Source: Candidatus Heteroclostridium caecigallinarum (lineage in GTDB: Bacteria; Bacillota; Clostridia; Christensenellales; CAG-314). Taken from it: DNA of 64,000 bases. The DNA lies in assembly GCA_904419725.1 (NCBI GenBank), contig CAJFSP010000004.1, positions 39,857 to 103,856 on the forward strand. Direction: 5' to 3'. Positions 50,933 to 59,798 of the stretch are shown here, piece by piece; the first letter of the stretch is position 1, and the number at the start of each line of letters is the position of its first letter. A program made the position numbers and the translations under genes. The notes under the pieces were generated by a model. That model ran no database searches. It had not been told where the DNA came from and saw only the letters and a program-made list of their open reading frames with translations.

Positions 50933-52648
50933 TCAGAACAGACCGCTTATCACGCCGTCCTGAGATATTTTCATGTTGTTGGCGGCAGGGGTTTCGGGCA
51001 GACCGGGCATCAGCATGGTGTCGCCCGCCACCGCGACGATAAAGCCGCTGCCGCTCCTGAGCTGGGCTTCTCTTATCTTGACGGTAAAGCCCGTCGGTCC
51101 GCCGAGCAAAGCGGGGTTGTCGCTGAGCGAATACTGCGTTTTGGCGATTACCACCGGCAGTCTGCCGTAGCCCAGACGCGATATGTCGGCGAGCTGCTCT
51201 TTCGCCTCCGCCGAAAACTCCACGCCGTCGGCGCCGTAAACGCCGAGGCAGATTTTTTTGATTTTTGTTTCCGGCGAATCGGCGTCGTCGTAAACGAAAC
51301 GGATGGGGCGGCGGGGGGATTCCAGCGCTTTGAGCACTTCGTCCGCGAGTTCCAGCGCGCCGTACGCGCCTTCCGCCCATACACGGGTGCCGACGGCTTT
51401 TACGCCGAGTTTTTCGCATTCCGCTTTTATGACGTTGATTTCTTCGTCCGTGTCTGTCACGAAACCGTTTATTGCGACTATCGCCTGCTTGCCGAAAGTT
51501 TCCGTGACGCTATGTATGTGGCGGGTCAGGTTACGCATGCCTTTCGCCAGCGCTTTCACGTCGGGAACGGCTATATCCGCTTTGGCGGCGCCGCCGTGCA
51601 TTTTCAGCGCCCTGACCGTGGCGACTATCACCACGAGGTCGGGATTGAGCCCGCCCACGCGGCATTTGACGTCTATGAATTTTTCCGCGCCCAAATCGGC
51701 GCCGAAACCCGCCTCGGTTACGACTATATCGGCGTATCTCATGGCGGTTTTGGTGGCGATGACGCTGTTGCAGCCGTGCGCTATGTTGGCGAAAGGCCCG
51801 CCGTGCACAATGACCGGCGTGCCCGCCAGCGTCTGCACCAGATTCGGTTTGACGGCCTCTTTCATGAGAATCGCCATGGCGTCCTGCGCGCCCAGGTCGC
51901 GGGCGTATACAAGTTCGCCGTCGAAATTGTAGCCCACCGCTATGTTGCCCATGCGTTCTTTAAGGTCGTCCAGGCCGCTTGCCAGGCACATCGCCGCCAT
52001 TATCTCGCTTGCGGCGGTTATGTTGAAACCGTCCTCGCGGCAGCGGTCTTTGTCGCCCACGGCTACTTGCACGCGCCGCAGAGCCCTGTCGTTTACGTCC
52101 ATCGCCCTGCGCCATAGTATTCTGTCTTTGTCCAGGCGCAATTTGTTGCCCTGGTAAATATGGTTGTCTATAAGCGCCGACAGCAGGTTGTTTGCCGACG
52201 TGATGGCGTGCATGTCGCCCGTGAAGTGGAGGTTTATGTCTTCCATAGGGATTATCTGGGACAATCCGCCGCCCGTCGCGCCGCCTTTGAGGCCGAACAC
52301 GGGCCCGAGAGAAGGTTCCCTGAGCGCCGCGCACACACGCCGCCCTTTGAGGGCGAGAGCGTCCGTAAGCCCGATTGACGTTGTGGTTTTGCCTTCGCCG
52401 GCAGGGGTCGGGTTTATGGCCGTGACCAGTACCAGCGCCGAGTCTTTGCCGTCAGTCGGTTTGATTTTGGCTTTGTTTCTGCCGTACGGCTCGACGTCGC
52501 GCGGGTCGATGCCCAGTTTCGCCGCTATTTGTTCTATCGGCTCGCACTGAAAGTGCTGGGCGATGGTTATGTCGTCCATATGACGCTCTTTAAGGCGCGC
52601 CGCCGCTATTTTGAGCATATGCTTTTTTTCCTGAGTGATAAAATCCAT
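50933..52648 (-). CDS. fhs: Formate-tetrahydrofolate ligase
   Basis: Makes 10-formyl-tetrahydrofolate from formate and ATP, feeding purine synthesis or, in acetogens, the methyl branch. 571 residues; the family block around ITAINPTPAGEGKTTTSIGL (residues 63-82) contains the nucleotide loop, followed by REPSLGPVFGLKGGATGGG and FANIAHGCNS. The start at 52648 has GGGAGA; the open frame upstream of it runs through the promoter. No fdh or acs genes are seen, so acetogenesis cannot be claimed. Confidence 0.95.
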   Translation of the reverse strand: MDFITQEKKHMLKIAAARLKERHMDDITIAQHFQCEPIEQIAAKLGIDPRDVEPYGRNKAKIKPTDGKDSALVLVTAINPTPAGEGKTTTSIGLTDALALKGRRVCAALREPSLGPVFGLKGGATGGGLSQIIPMEDINLHFTGDMHAITSANNLLSALIDNHIYQGNKLRLDKDRILWRRAMDVNDRALRRVQVAVGDKDRCREDGFNITAASEIMAAMCLASGLDDLKERMGNIAVGYNFDGELVYARDLGAQDAMAILMKEAVKPNLVQTLAGTPVIVHGGPFANIAHGCNSVIATKTAMRYADIVVTEAGFGADLGAEKFIDVKCRVGGLNPDLVVIVATVRALKMHGGAAKADIAVPDVKALAKGMRNLTRHIHSVTETFGKQAIVAINGFVTDTDEEINVIKAECEKLGVKAVGTRVWAEGAYGALELADEVLKALESPRRPIRFVYDDADSPETKIKKICLGVYGADGVEFSAEAKEQLADISRLGYGRLPVVIAKTQYSLSDNPALLGGPTGFTVKIREAQLRSGSGFIVAVAGDTMLMPGLPETPAANNMKISQDGVISGLF

Positions 52649-52697
52649 AAAGTCTCCCGTGAAAAGCCGCCTGGCGAGAAATATTATATTCGGTTTT

Positions 52698-52726
52698 AGT
52701 TTAGAGCAAACGGCGGCCGTTGTCAA
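52698..52726 (-). promoter_or_regulatory. Promoter of fhs
   Basis: On the minus strand TTGACA (52726-52721), 17 bases, TAAACT (52703-52698). Confidence 0.75.
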
Positions 52727-52765
52727 TACACCGCGGCGGACGCGGGGCTTTATTTTGCCGCCGGC

Positions 52766-52794
52766 GCATTATTTCAGGCGTCTTTCACAAACTA
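52766..52794 (+). promoter_or_regulatory. Candidate sigma-G promoter of gerA
   Basis: GCATT at 52766-52770, 17 bases, CAAACTA at 52788-52794, resembling the forespore sigma-G pattern (GNATR, 17-18, CATNNTA) with two mismatches. It ends five bases before the gerA ATG. No sigma-A promoter is visible here. Confidence 0.45.
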
Positions 52795-52799
52795 GGCGT

Positions 52800-54173
52800 A
52801 TGACAAAATATGATTTTTTGCGTCGGCTGGACAATTTCGCCGACATGAAAGAAAGGACGCTTGACGTCGGCGGCACGGAGGTGGCCGTGTATTTCCTCGA
52901 CCCGATGTGTTCGAGCGACAAAATAACGCGGTTCGTGACAGAGCCGCTGCTAAGCCTCGGCAGAAAAGCCACCGTTAAAAACTGCCTGGAAAAAATCATT
53001 TACGGCGCCGACTGCGTCGCCACCAGCGACGCGGACACGCTGGTGGAAGAATTTCTGGACGGCAAAACGGTGCTGTTCATAGGCGGCGACGACACCGCCA
53101 TCGCCGTGGACACAAAGGGCATAGAGTACCGCGCCGTCGCCGAGCCGCCAACGTCGATGGTCACGAAAGGGCCGAGGGAGGGCTTTAACGAAAACATAAA
53201 GACAAACCTGATGCTGCTGCGCAAAAGGATTAAAACCCCCGATTTCAAGACGGAAAACATCAAAGTGGGCGACAAGACCGGCACGCTTGTTTCCGTGTGT
53301 TATATAGAGGGCGCCGCCGACAAAAAAGTTGTGGACGCCGTGGTAAAAAAGATAAGCGGGCTGAAACTGGACGGCGTGCTGGACAGCAGTTATATCGCCG
53401 CTTTTCTCGACGTCGACCCGACAAACCTGTTCAAAACCGTGGGCAGCGTCGAAAAGCCGGATATTGTGGCGTCGAAACTGCTGGAAGGCAAAGTGGCGGT
53501 GGCGGTGGACGGCAGCCCGCTGGTGCTGACGCTGCCTTACACCTTTATCGAGGACATGCACAGCCCCGACGACTATTATTACAACACTCCGCAGACCGCC
53601 ACCGTGGCAAGGATACTGCGGCTGCTGGCCATGACGGCGGCGGTGCTGCTGCCGGCGATATATGTGGCTTTGCAGGTGTTTCACTATCAGATGCTGCCCA
53701 GCAAGTTTTTAATCACGATAATTTCGTCTGTGCAGGGCATACCTTTTCCGCCCATGCTGGAAATGCTGGTGGTTATTCTGCTGTTTGACGTGCTGCGCGA
53801 GGCGAACGCGCGCATGCCGCAGATTGCGGGACTGTCGCTTAGCATAGTGGGCGCCATAATCCTGGGCGACGCCGCCGTGAAAGCGGGGCTGCTCAGCGCG
53901 CCCGCCGTGATGATCGGGGCGATGTCGGGGATAGGGCTTTACACCATGCCCGACAACACCATGCTGTTCATGCTGCTGAGGCTGGCGTTTACCTTGCTGG
54001 GCGGCACTGTGGGCATCGTGGGCATACTGCTGGGCGCAATGCTGACTGTGAGTTACGTCGTGTCGCTGGACGACTACGGCATGCCGTATCTTTCGCCGCT
54101 GTCGCCTCCGACTGCCGCAGGTGACGACGGCATAATCAAAATGCCGCAGGACGCCATTCTTAAAGACAAATGA
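52800..54173 (+). CDS. gerA: Spore germination protein, GerA family A subunit
   Basis: 457 residues. A soluble N-terminal part of about 250 residues (two subdomains, with the conserved GPREGFNENIKTNLMLLRKR near 125 and YIEG) is followed by four to five membrane segments including PFPPMLEMLVVILLFDVLRE near 325. This subunit forms the channel-like core of the nutrient-germinant receptor in the spore inner membrane. There is no ribosome binding site; the ATG directly follows a possible sigma-G promoter. First gene of gerA-gerB-gerC. Confidence 0.92.
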   Translation: MTKYDFLRRLDNFADMKERTLDVGGTEVAVYFLDPMCSSDKITRFVTEPLLSLGRKATVKNCLEKIIYGADCVATSDADTLVEEFLDGKTVLFIGGDDTAIAVDTKGIEYRAVAEPPTSMVTKGPREGFNENIKTNLMLLRKRIKTPDFKTENIKVGDKTGTLVSVCYIEGAADKKVVDAVVKKISGLKLDGVLDSSYIAAFLDVDPTNLFKTVGSVEKPDIVASKLLEGKVAVAVDGSPLVLTLPYTFIEDMHSPDDYYYNTPQTATVARILRLLAMTAAVLLPAIYVALQVFHYQMLPSKFLITIISSVQGIPFPPMLEMLVVILLFDVLREANARMPQIAGLSLSIVGAIILGDAAVKAGLLSAPAVMIGAMSGIGLYTMPDNTMLFMLLRLAFTLLGGTVGIVGILLGAMLTVSYVVSLDDYGMPYLSPLSPPTAAGDDGIIKMPQDAILKDK

Positions 54174-54184
54174 CGGAGGTTGTT

Positions 54185-55315
54185 ATGAAAGACGATATAA
54201 GACAGGGGCAGCTGCTGATGCTCATCATAGTCGTTATTTCGGGCGGTAAATTCCTTTCGCTGCCCGGCATAATGGCGGGCATGGCGGGACGGGACAGCTG
54301 GATTGCCATGTGTCTGCTGTTCGCGGTTGACCTGGTTTGCCTGGCGTGCATGCTGTGGGCGCTGGGCATAAACAAGGAGGGGCTTGACATAAACGAAATT
54401 TTCTGCCGCTCGCTGACAAAACCCGTCGCCAAAGCGCTGTTTCTGCTTTACGCCGTGTTTTTCTTCACACGGGTTACGGGCGGCATGCTGGACGTGCTGG
54501 AACTTGTTTCTTCTTCGCTCAGCGTCGTAACCAACTGGGTGGCTTTCGCCTTGCCGACGCTGGCGGTCATCACTTTTATGGCGGTGAAAGGACTGCGCAA
54601 CATTGGCAGGGTAACCCAGATATTTTTTATTTTCATATTCGCTTCCGTCCTGCTGATACTGCTGCTTTCGGTGGGGCACACCGACTTCGGCGGTCTGAAA
54701 CCGACGCTTTCGGGCGGATTCGGCAAAGTGCTTGACTGCGCTTTCAACGTGAACTTCTGGTTTTCAGACGGAGTGTTTCTGCTTTTTCTGGCGGGACGGG
54801 TCAAAACGGGAAAAGCCTTTTTCGCCAAAACGACGGGCGCATTTCTGCTGGGCGCGGCGCTGACGGTATGCCTCGACGTTGTGTTTCTGGCGCTGTTCGG
54901 CAACCTGGCGCAATACGCCGTCAGCGCGCTGTCGAAAGTTTCGGGCTTCAATATAACGGGGTCGGTATACGGCAGGCTTGACTGGGTGTTTATCGTGCTG
55001 TGGATGAGTTCGGTAATAATAAAGACCACGCTGTTTCTGTGGGCGGCGTCGGCGGGCGTCGAATACGCCCTGGGGATAAGCGGCCGCAATGCCCGGCTCG
55101 CCGTTTTCTGCGTGATGAGCCTTATCATCATCGTTCTGCCGCTGGTGTTCCCGATGGAAGAAGTAGTAAGGCGCGTCTTTTGCGAAGGATGGGGCAAATA
55201 CGTTACGGTGGCGGCGCAATACGCTGTTCCGCTTGTTTCGCCGCTGCTGGTTTACGCCGCCAACAAAAAAACGGCGCACGCGAAAACACCTGAAACGGCG
55301 GGGGACGGAGTATGA
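54185..55315 (+). CDS. gerB: Spore germination protein, GerB family (germinant-binding)
   Basis: 376 residues with about ten membrane segments, of the GerB/YndE amino-acid-permease-like family that binds the germinant. It begins KDDIRQGQLLMLIIVVISGG, as usual in the family, then GKFLSLPGIMA. CGGAGG precedes the ATG at 54185; an ATG at 54170 overlaps gerA but has no such site. It overlaps gerC by four bases. Confidence 0.9.
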   Translation: MKDDIRQGQLLMLIIVVISGGKFLSLPGIMAGMAGRDSWIAMCLLFAVDLVCLACMLWALGINKEGLDINEIFCRSLTKPVAKALFLLYAVFFFTRVTGGMLDVLELVSSSLSVVTNWVAFALPTLAVITFMAVKGLRNIGRVTQIFFIFIFASVLLILLLSVGHTDFGGLKPTLSGGFGKVLDCAFNVNFWFSDGVFLLFLAGRVKTGKAFFAKTTGAFLLGAALTVCLDVVFLALFGNLAQYAVSALSKVSGFNITGSVYGRLDWVFIVLWMSSVIIKTTLFLWAASAGVEYALGISGRNARLAVFCVMSLIIIVLPLVFPMEEVVRRVFCEGWGKYVTVAAQYAVPLVSPLLVYAANKKTAHAKTPETAGDGV

Positions 55316-56502
55316 AAGAAAAGAACAACAAAAACAAAAGCAGATTTCTGAAAGCCGCCGCCGCGCTGCTGGTATGCGCCGTTTTGCTGTGGCTGGCGGG
55401 CAGTTATGTCGAAAGTCCGCTGACAGACAGGGCTGTCGTGCTGGGGCTGGGCATAGACTATGACGGCGAATATACCGTTACGGCGGAAGTAGTGGCGCCC
55501 GGCGGCGGCGAGGAAGGCGGCGGAAGCGGCCAGAGCAAGGTACTGACGGGCAAGGGCGAAACGCTGCCGCTCGCCATTCACGACATCTACGGCACGACGG
55601 GCAAAAACCCGTCGCTGGGGCAGACGGGCATCGTGCTGCTGGGTCAGGGCATGAAAGACGTCAACCTGAGCCACGCGCTGGGCTTTTTCGTCTTTTCCGA
55701 CGCGTTCAAAGACGGCGTGACGCTGGCGTGGTGCGACGGCGACGCCAAAGAGGTGTTTTCCACCGCCACGCCTGTGGACAGTATGGTGTCTTTCGGCTTG
55801 CAGACGATAATACAGAAGTCGGGCAAGAAAACCGGCGTATCCGCCAATTTCATGCAGAATTTTATTGAGGACATGACCGAGCCGTCTGGCGCGTCGTACG
55901 TCACGAACGTGCGTTTCATCAAGGAAGAAGGCGAAAACGGCGAGCAGAAGAGCGGGCAGCGTAAGGAAGAGGGCTCTTACGACTGTTCGGCGGTGAGTGT
56001 CTTCAAAAACGGCTCTTTCGTCGCCACGCTGGACGACGACCAGTCGAGAGGGTTCGCCATGATTTTCGACGAAGGCGCTTTTGACAACTTCGCCGTAAAG
56101 GGCGCCGAAACCCTGCTGGGCGGCAAGGACACGGTGTCCGTGGGGATTGCCTCGAAAAAAGTGGAAAAAACTTATAAAATGGAAAACGGCGCGCCTGCCG
56201 TGACATACGACGTGAAAGTGCGGCTGGGACGGATAAAGACCGACGTGTCGGGCAACGTGGTGGATTTTCTGCCAAAGACCGACGACATGATTGACGACTA
56301 TATCAAAAACAACGTCAAAGAGCAGATTTCCGCCCTTATAGAAGCCGCCGTTTCCGCCAGCGTGAGCCTTGACTGCGATTTTATGCGCGTTGCCGACGGC
56401 ATGTACAAGGCGCTGGGCGGCGAGTGGACGGAATACATGAAAAGCCACCCGGATTATCTTTCGGAAACGGCGGTTTACACAAAACTTACAATTGAGAATT
56501 AA
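55312..56502 (+). CDS. gerC: Spore germination protein, Ger(x)C family
   Basis: 396 residues. The N-terminal hydrophobic segment LKAAAALLVCAVLLWLAG is followed by SYVESPLTDRAVVLGLGIDY. In most GerC proteins this position reads GCWDRREI-like, with the lipidated cysteine; here the cysteine is missing and a glycine-serine stands in its place. The C-terminal GerC domain is present. It is probably held by an uncleaved membrane segment rather than a lipid. Coupled to gerB by ATGA. Confidence 0.88.
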   Translation: MKEKNNKNKSRFLKAAAALLVCAVLLWLAGSYVESPLTDRAVVLGLGIDYDGEYTVTAEVVAPGGGEEGGGSGQSKVLTGKGETLPLAIHDIYGTTGKNPSLGQTGIVLLGQGMKDVNLSHALGFFVFSDAFKDGVTLAWCDGDAKEVFSTATPVDSMVSFGLQTIIQKSGKKTGVSANFMQNFIEDMTEPSGASYVTNVRFIKEEGENGEQKSGQRKEEGSYDCSAVSVFKNGSFVATLDDDQSRGFAMIFDEGAFDNFAVKGAETLLGGKDTVSVGIASKKVEKTYKMENGAPAVTYDVKVRLGRIKTDVSGNVVDFLPKTDDMIDDYIKNNVKEQISALIEAAVSASVSLDCDFMRVADGMYKALGGEWTEYMKSHPDYLSETAVYTKLTIEN

Positions 56503-56513
56503 CGCGCCAATCG

Positions 56514-56542
56514 TTGATTTTTAATCGGTATGGTGATATAAT
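56514..56542 (+). promoter_or_regulatory. Promoter of ktrB-ktrA (near-leaderless)
   Basis: TTGATT at 56514-56519, 17 bases, TATAAT at 56537-56542, nine bases before the ktrB ATG. Confidence 0.7.
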
Positions 56543-56551
56543 GCGCTTGCT

Positions 56552-57907
56552 ATGGAAGAAAGTACGATTATTAAAAAACATAAACCGTTTTCTCCGACAA
56601 TCAAAATAGCGCTTGGTTATATCGCATTTATATTGGTAGGGACGCTGTTGCTCCTTATGCCTTTTTCTTCAAACAGCGGGCAGTCCGTGGGATTTATGCC
56701 TGCTTTCTTCACGTCAACAAGCGCGGTGTGTGTGACGGGGCTTTATGTTGTGGATATTTACACCTCATTCAACTTTTTCGGCCAGCTGGTGGTTATTCTG
56801 CTGGTGCAGTTCGGCGGTCTGGGCTTTATGACGATGGCGTCGCTGCTGCTTATGATGCTGGGGCGGCGCATATCGCTCAAAGACAAACTGTCCATCGCCG
56901 AGAGCCTTAGCGACGATAATATGTCCACTTCCCTCAAAACAATCAAGATGATTGTCATCACGACGGCGTGCGTCGAGTTTCTGGGCGCCGTGTGCGCCCT
57001 GCCGGCGTTTTTGCAGTATGAGCCGGGCAACGTCGGGCTCGCGATATGGCGTTCGGTCTTCAACTCTATAGCGGCGTTCTGCAACGCCGGTTTCGACCTT
57101 ATGGGCGGACCGGGCATGACGCCGTTCGTGCAGACTCCGCTGTACAACATCGTGACCATAACTGTCATTTTGTGCGGCGGTCTGGGACCCGCCGTCATCA
57201 CCAGCGTCGCCAAACGCATACGCGGCAAGGAAAAAATCACCTTCAACAGCAAGATGATTATTTATTCCAGCCTGATAGCGCTGTTCGGCGGCGGGCTGTA
57301 TATATTCATCGCCGAGTTCAATAACCCCGCGACGCTGGGAGACCTGCCGCTGGGCGACAAAATTCTCGCCGCGCTGTTTCAGTCGATGACAACAAGGTCG
57401 GCGGGGTTCAGCACGATAGATAACGGCGCGCTTACCGCGGGCGGCTATCTGGCGTCCAACATACTGATGGTTATAGGCGTGGCTCCCGCTTCGACGGGCG
57501 GCGGCATCAAACTCGCGACGCTGGTGGTGCTGCTGGCGTCCATCAAGACAACCGTCAGCGGCGGCGACGAATACAGCGTGGCGAAACGCAGCATCAACAA
57601 AAAAACTTTCAACAAGGCGGTCGCCATTCTGCTGGTGTATATACTCGCCATATGCGGCGCTTTGGCGGTAATAAGCCTGACGGACAACCAGTTTACGCTG
57701 GAACAGCTGCTGTTCGAGTGTATTTCGGCTTTGTCAAACGTCGGTCTGACGACGGGCATAACGTGGGATCTCTCCGCCGCGGCGCAACTTGTGCTTATAG
57801 TGCTGATGTATTTAGGCAGGGCGGGCTTCCTGTGCGTGGTTTACAGTTTAGTGGGGCCTAATAAGGTCAACATCAGATATCCCGACAGCAAAATAGTCAT
57901 CGGGTAA
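56552..57907 (+). CDS. ktrB: Potassium uptake protein, TrkH/KtrB family
   Basis: 451 residues with four MPM repeats. Selectivity glycines are seen in TSAVCVTGL (first loop), NAGFDLMGG (second), TTRSAGFSTID (third) and SNVGLTTGI (fourth). This membrane channel subunit takes up K+ with the ring-forming regulator encoded next. No ribosome binding site precedes the ATG. 13 bp to ktrA. Confidence 0.93.
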   Translation: MEESTIIKKHKPFSPTIKIALGYIAFILVGTLLLLMPFSSNSGQSVGFMPAFFTSTSAVCVTGLYVVDIYTSFNFFGQLVVILLVQFGGLGFMTMASLLLMMLGRRISLKDKLSIAESLSDDNMSTSLKTIKMIVITTACVEFLGAVCALPAFLQYEPGNVGLAIWRSVFNSIAAFCNAGFDLMGGPGMTPFVQTPLYNIVTITVILCGGLGPAVITSVAKRIRGKEKITFNSKMIIYSSLIALFGGGLYIFIAEFNNPATLGDLPLGDKILAALFQSMTTRSAGFSTIDNGALTAGGYLASNILMVIGVAPASTGGGIKLATLVVLLASIKTTVSGGDEYSVAKRSINKKTFNKAVAILLVYILAICGALAVISLTDNQFTLEQLLFECISALSNVGLTTGITWDLSAAAQLVLIVLMYLGRAGFLCVVYSLVGPNKVNIRYPDSKIVIG

Positions 57908-57920
57908 GGAGGAATTTGTT

Positions 57921-58586
57921 TTGAATACGATACCAAACGCCAGACAATTCGCGGTGCTGGGGCTGGGACGCTTCGGAAGCGCTCTTGCCAGACAGCTTTA
58001 CGCTCTTGGCAAAGAGGTTCTCGCGGTGGACACCGACGAGCAGAAAGTCGACGACATAGCGGAATACGTCACGCACGCGATGGCGGTGGACTGTCTCGAC
58101 GAACCGGCGATGAGACAAATCGGCCTGGAAAACTTCGACGTCGTGATTGTGGGCGTCGGCGAAATGGAAACCAGCATTCTGGCGACACTGATATGCAAGG
58201 AAATCGGCGTGAAATACGTCGTGGCGAAAGCGCAGAGCGTGCAGCACAGAAAGGTGCTGGAAAAGATTGGCGCCGACATGGTGGTGTTTCCCGAAATGGA
58301 GGCGGGCTGCAAACTGGGCAACCTGCTCGCGTCGCCAACGGTGGTGGAACTTGCCGAAATCGCCCCGAATTTCAAGGTGGTGGAAGTGGAGGTGCCTTCG
58401 GTATGGGCGGACAAATCGCTTACCGAACTTAAAATCAGGCAGAAATACCTGCTCACCGTGCTGATGGTCAGCCGCGGCGGAAAGATAACGACTTCACCGT
58501 CGGGCGAATTTATTTTGCAGGCAAACGACAAGATAGTGCTCTGCGGCGAACACAAAGACCTGGTCAAGTTTTCAAAAACAGTGTGA
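57921..58586 (+). CDS. ktrA: Potassium uptake regulatory protein, RCK type
   Basis: 221 residues: an RCK_N Rossmann domain (VLGLGRFGSALARQL, acidic end VDTD) that binds ATP/NAD and an RCK_C domain from about 135. It gates KtrB from the cytoplasm. TTG start with AAGGAGG upstream. In many Firmicutes this pair responds to c-di-AMP. Confidence 0.93.
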   Translation: MNTIPNARQFAVLGLGRFGSALARQLYALGKEVLAVDTDEQKVDDIAEYVTHAMAVDCLDEPAMRQIGLENFDVVIVGVGEMETSILATLICKEIGVKYVVAKAQSVQHRKVLEKIGADMVVFPEMEAGCKLGNLLASPTVVELAEIAPNFKVVEVEVPSVWADKSLTELKIRQKYLLTVLMVSRGGKITTSPSGEFILQANDKIVLCGEHKDLVKFSKTV

Positions 58587-58604
58587 TTCGGTAAGTAAAA
58601 AAAG

Positions 58605-58633
58605 TTGATTTTTTTGCCATGGCCTGTTATAAT
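58605..58633 (+). promoter_or_regulatory. Promoter of rpsF-ssb-rpsR
   Basis: TTGATT at 58605-58610, 17 bases, TATAAT at 58628-58633. Confidence 0.75.
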
Positions 58634-58639
58634 GCTATG

Positions 58640-58708
58640 GCAATTTTTATTGCGTAAAATTTTCCTTGCCCGCCCTGAGCGGGCCGGACAGACCAAAAGG
58701 AGGTAAAT
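58640..58708 (+). promoter_or_regulatory. Possible S6:S18-binding leader
   Basis: The 70-nt leader contains GCCCGC-CCTGA-GCGGGC followed at once by CGGAC. Known rpsF leaders carry a hairpin with an unpaired CCG box bound by the S6:S18 pair, and this stem with adjoining CCGGAC is compatible. I could not verify the full consensus. Confidence 0.4.
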
Positions 58709-58990
58709 ATGAATAAGTACGAACTGCTGTTCATCATCGACAACTCCGCGGCCGACGAAGCCAAAGAGGCGATTATCGCCAAAATGTCGCAGCTTGTTAC
58801 CGACAACGGCGGCAGCGTGGAGAAAGTCGACAAATGGGGCGCGAAAAAACTCGCTTACCCTATTAACTTTAAGGAAGACGGATACTACGTTTTGATGAAC
58901 TTCGAGTGCGAACCTGCTCTCATCGCGGAAATGGAAAGACAACTCCGCATCAACGACCAGGTTATGCGTCATATGGTAGTCAAGAAATAA
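58709..58990 (+). CDS. rpsF: 30S ribosomal protein S6
   Basis: 93 residues, MNKYELLFIIDNSAADEAKE start, the KWGAKKLAYPINFKEDGYYV block (about 45-64) of S6. It binds 16S rRNA with S18 in the platform. AGGAGG precedes the ATG. Order rpsF-ssb-rpsR is the classical one. Confidence 0.95.
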   Translation: MNKYELLFIIDNSAADEAKEAIIAKMSQLVTDNGGSVEKVDKWGAKKLAYPINFKEDGYYVLMNFECEPALIAEMERQLRINDQVMRHMVVKK

Positions 58991-59000
58991 GGAGCCGCAT

Positions 59001-59432
59001 ATGAACAAGGCGATTTTGGTGGGGAGGCTGACCGCCGACCCTGAACTTCAGACCACAAACTCGGGTGTGGACGTCTGCAGGTTTTCGCTGGCGATAAACA
59101 GACCTTTCAAAAGCCAGAACGGCGAAACGCAGACCGATTTTCTCAACATCGTGGTGTGGAGGGCGGCCGCCCAGAACTGCGCCAGATTTCTGCGCAAAGG
59201 AAGTCAGTGCGCCGTGATAGGCACCATTCAGACCAGAAGTTACGAAGACAATAACGGCGTAAAGAGATACGTTACCGAAATTGTTGCCGACAACGTGGAG
59301 TTTCTCGGCAAACCTGCCGGCCAGAGCGACGACTACGGCGAACCCGCCCCGCGTCCTCAGCAGAGCCAGCAGAGCAAAAGACCGGCAATCGACAAACTCG
59401 AACCGGTGGAAGACGACGACCTGCCGTTCTGA
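59001..59432 (+). CDS. ssb: Single-stranded DNA-binding protein
   Basis: 143 residues: an OB fold (MNKAILVGRLTADPELQTT, FLNIVVWRAAAQNCARFLRK), a glutamine- and proline-rich linker, and the acidic tip EPVEDDDLPF that binds repair and replication proteins. Typical size and position between the S6 and S18 genes. Confidence 0.96.
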   Translation: MNKAILVGRLTADPELQTTNSGVDVCRFSLAINRPFKSQNGETQTDFLNIVVWRAAAQNCARFLRKGSQCAVIGTIQTRSYEDNNGVKRYVTEIVADNVEFLGKPAGQSDDYGEPAPRPQQSQQSKRPAIDKLEPVEDDDLPF

Positions 59433-59469
59433 CGGAGAGGCCGCGCCGAATTTATAAGGAGTAGAAAAA

Positions 59470-59718
59470 ATGAGTGAAGAAAAAGTCGTTAAAAGAGTAA
59501 TCAAAAGACCTTCACGCAAAAAGGTTTGCAATTTCTGCGTGGACAAGGCGACCGAAATCGATTACAAAGACGTAAACAAACTTAAAAAATATATCACGGA
59601 AAAAGGCAAAATCGTGCCTCGCCGTATGAGCGGCGTCTGCGCGAAACACCAGAGAGAACTTTCCACGGCGATTAAACGCGCCAGATATATGGCTTTGCTC
59701 CCATACGTGGGCGAATAA
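59470..59718 (+). CDS. rpsR: 30S ribosomal protein S18
   Basis: 82 residues with a basic start ([16 protein letters not shown]), [20 protein letters not shown] and the conserved [20 protein letters not shown] end. Two cysteines at CNFC are a partial zinc-binding form (a third is in GVCAKH). AAGGAG precedes the ATG. Confidence 0.95.
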   Translation: MSEEKVVKRVIKRPSRKKVCNFCVDKATEIDYKDVNKLKKYITEKGKIVPRRMSGVCAKHQRELSTAIKRARYMALLPYVGE

Positions 59719-59723
59719 AAAAC

Positions 59724-59747
59724 AAGGCGGCGGAGCCGCCTTTTTTT
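59724..59747 (+). terminator. Terminator of rpsF-ssb-rpsR
   Basis: AAGGCGGC-GGA-GCCGCCTT followed by T5. Confidence 0.88.
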
Positions 59748-59762
59748 ATGCCTTTCAAACCG

Positions 59763-59791
59763 TTGACACGGACGGCGAAAGCATATATAAT
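59763..59791 (+). promoter_or_regulatory. Consensus promoter of the SAM riboswitch-metK unit
   Basis: TTGACA at 59763-59768, exactly 17 bases, TATAAT at 59786-59791: both boxes are perfect. Transcription should begin near 59798, at the first base of the aptamer. Confidence 0.9.
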
Positions 59792-59798
59792 TTTTTCA

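Noticed and set aside
52649..52726. Upstream extension of fhs
   Set aside because: The extension overlaps the TTGACA-17-TAAACT promoter and the ATG at 52648 has a proper ribosome binding site.
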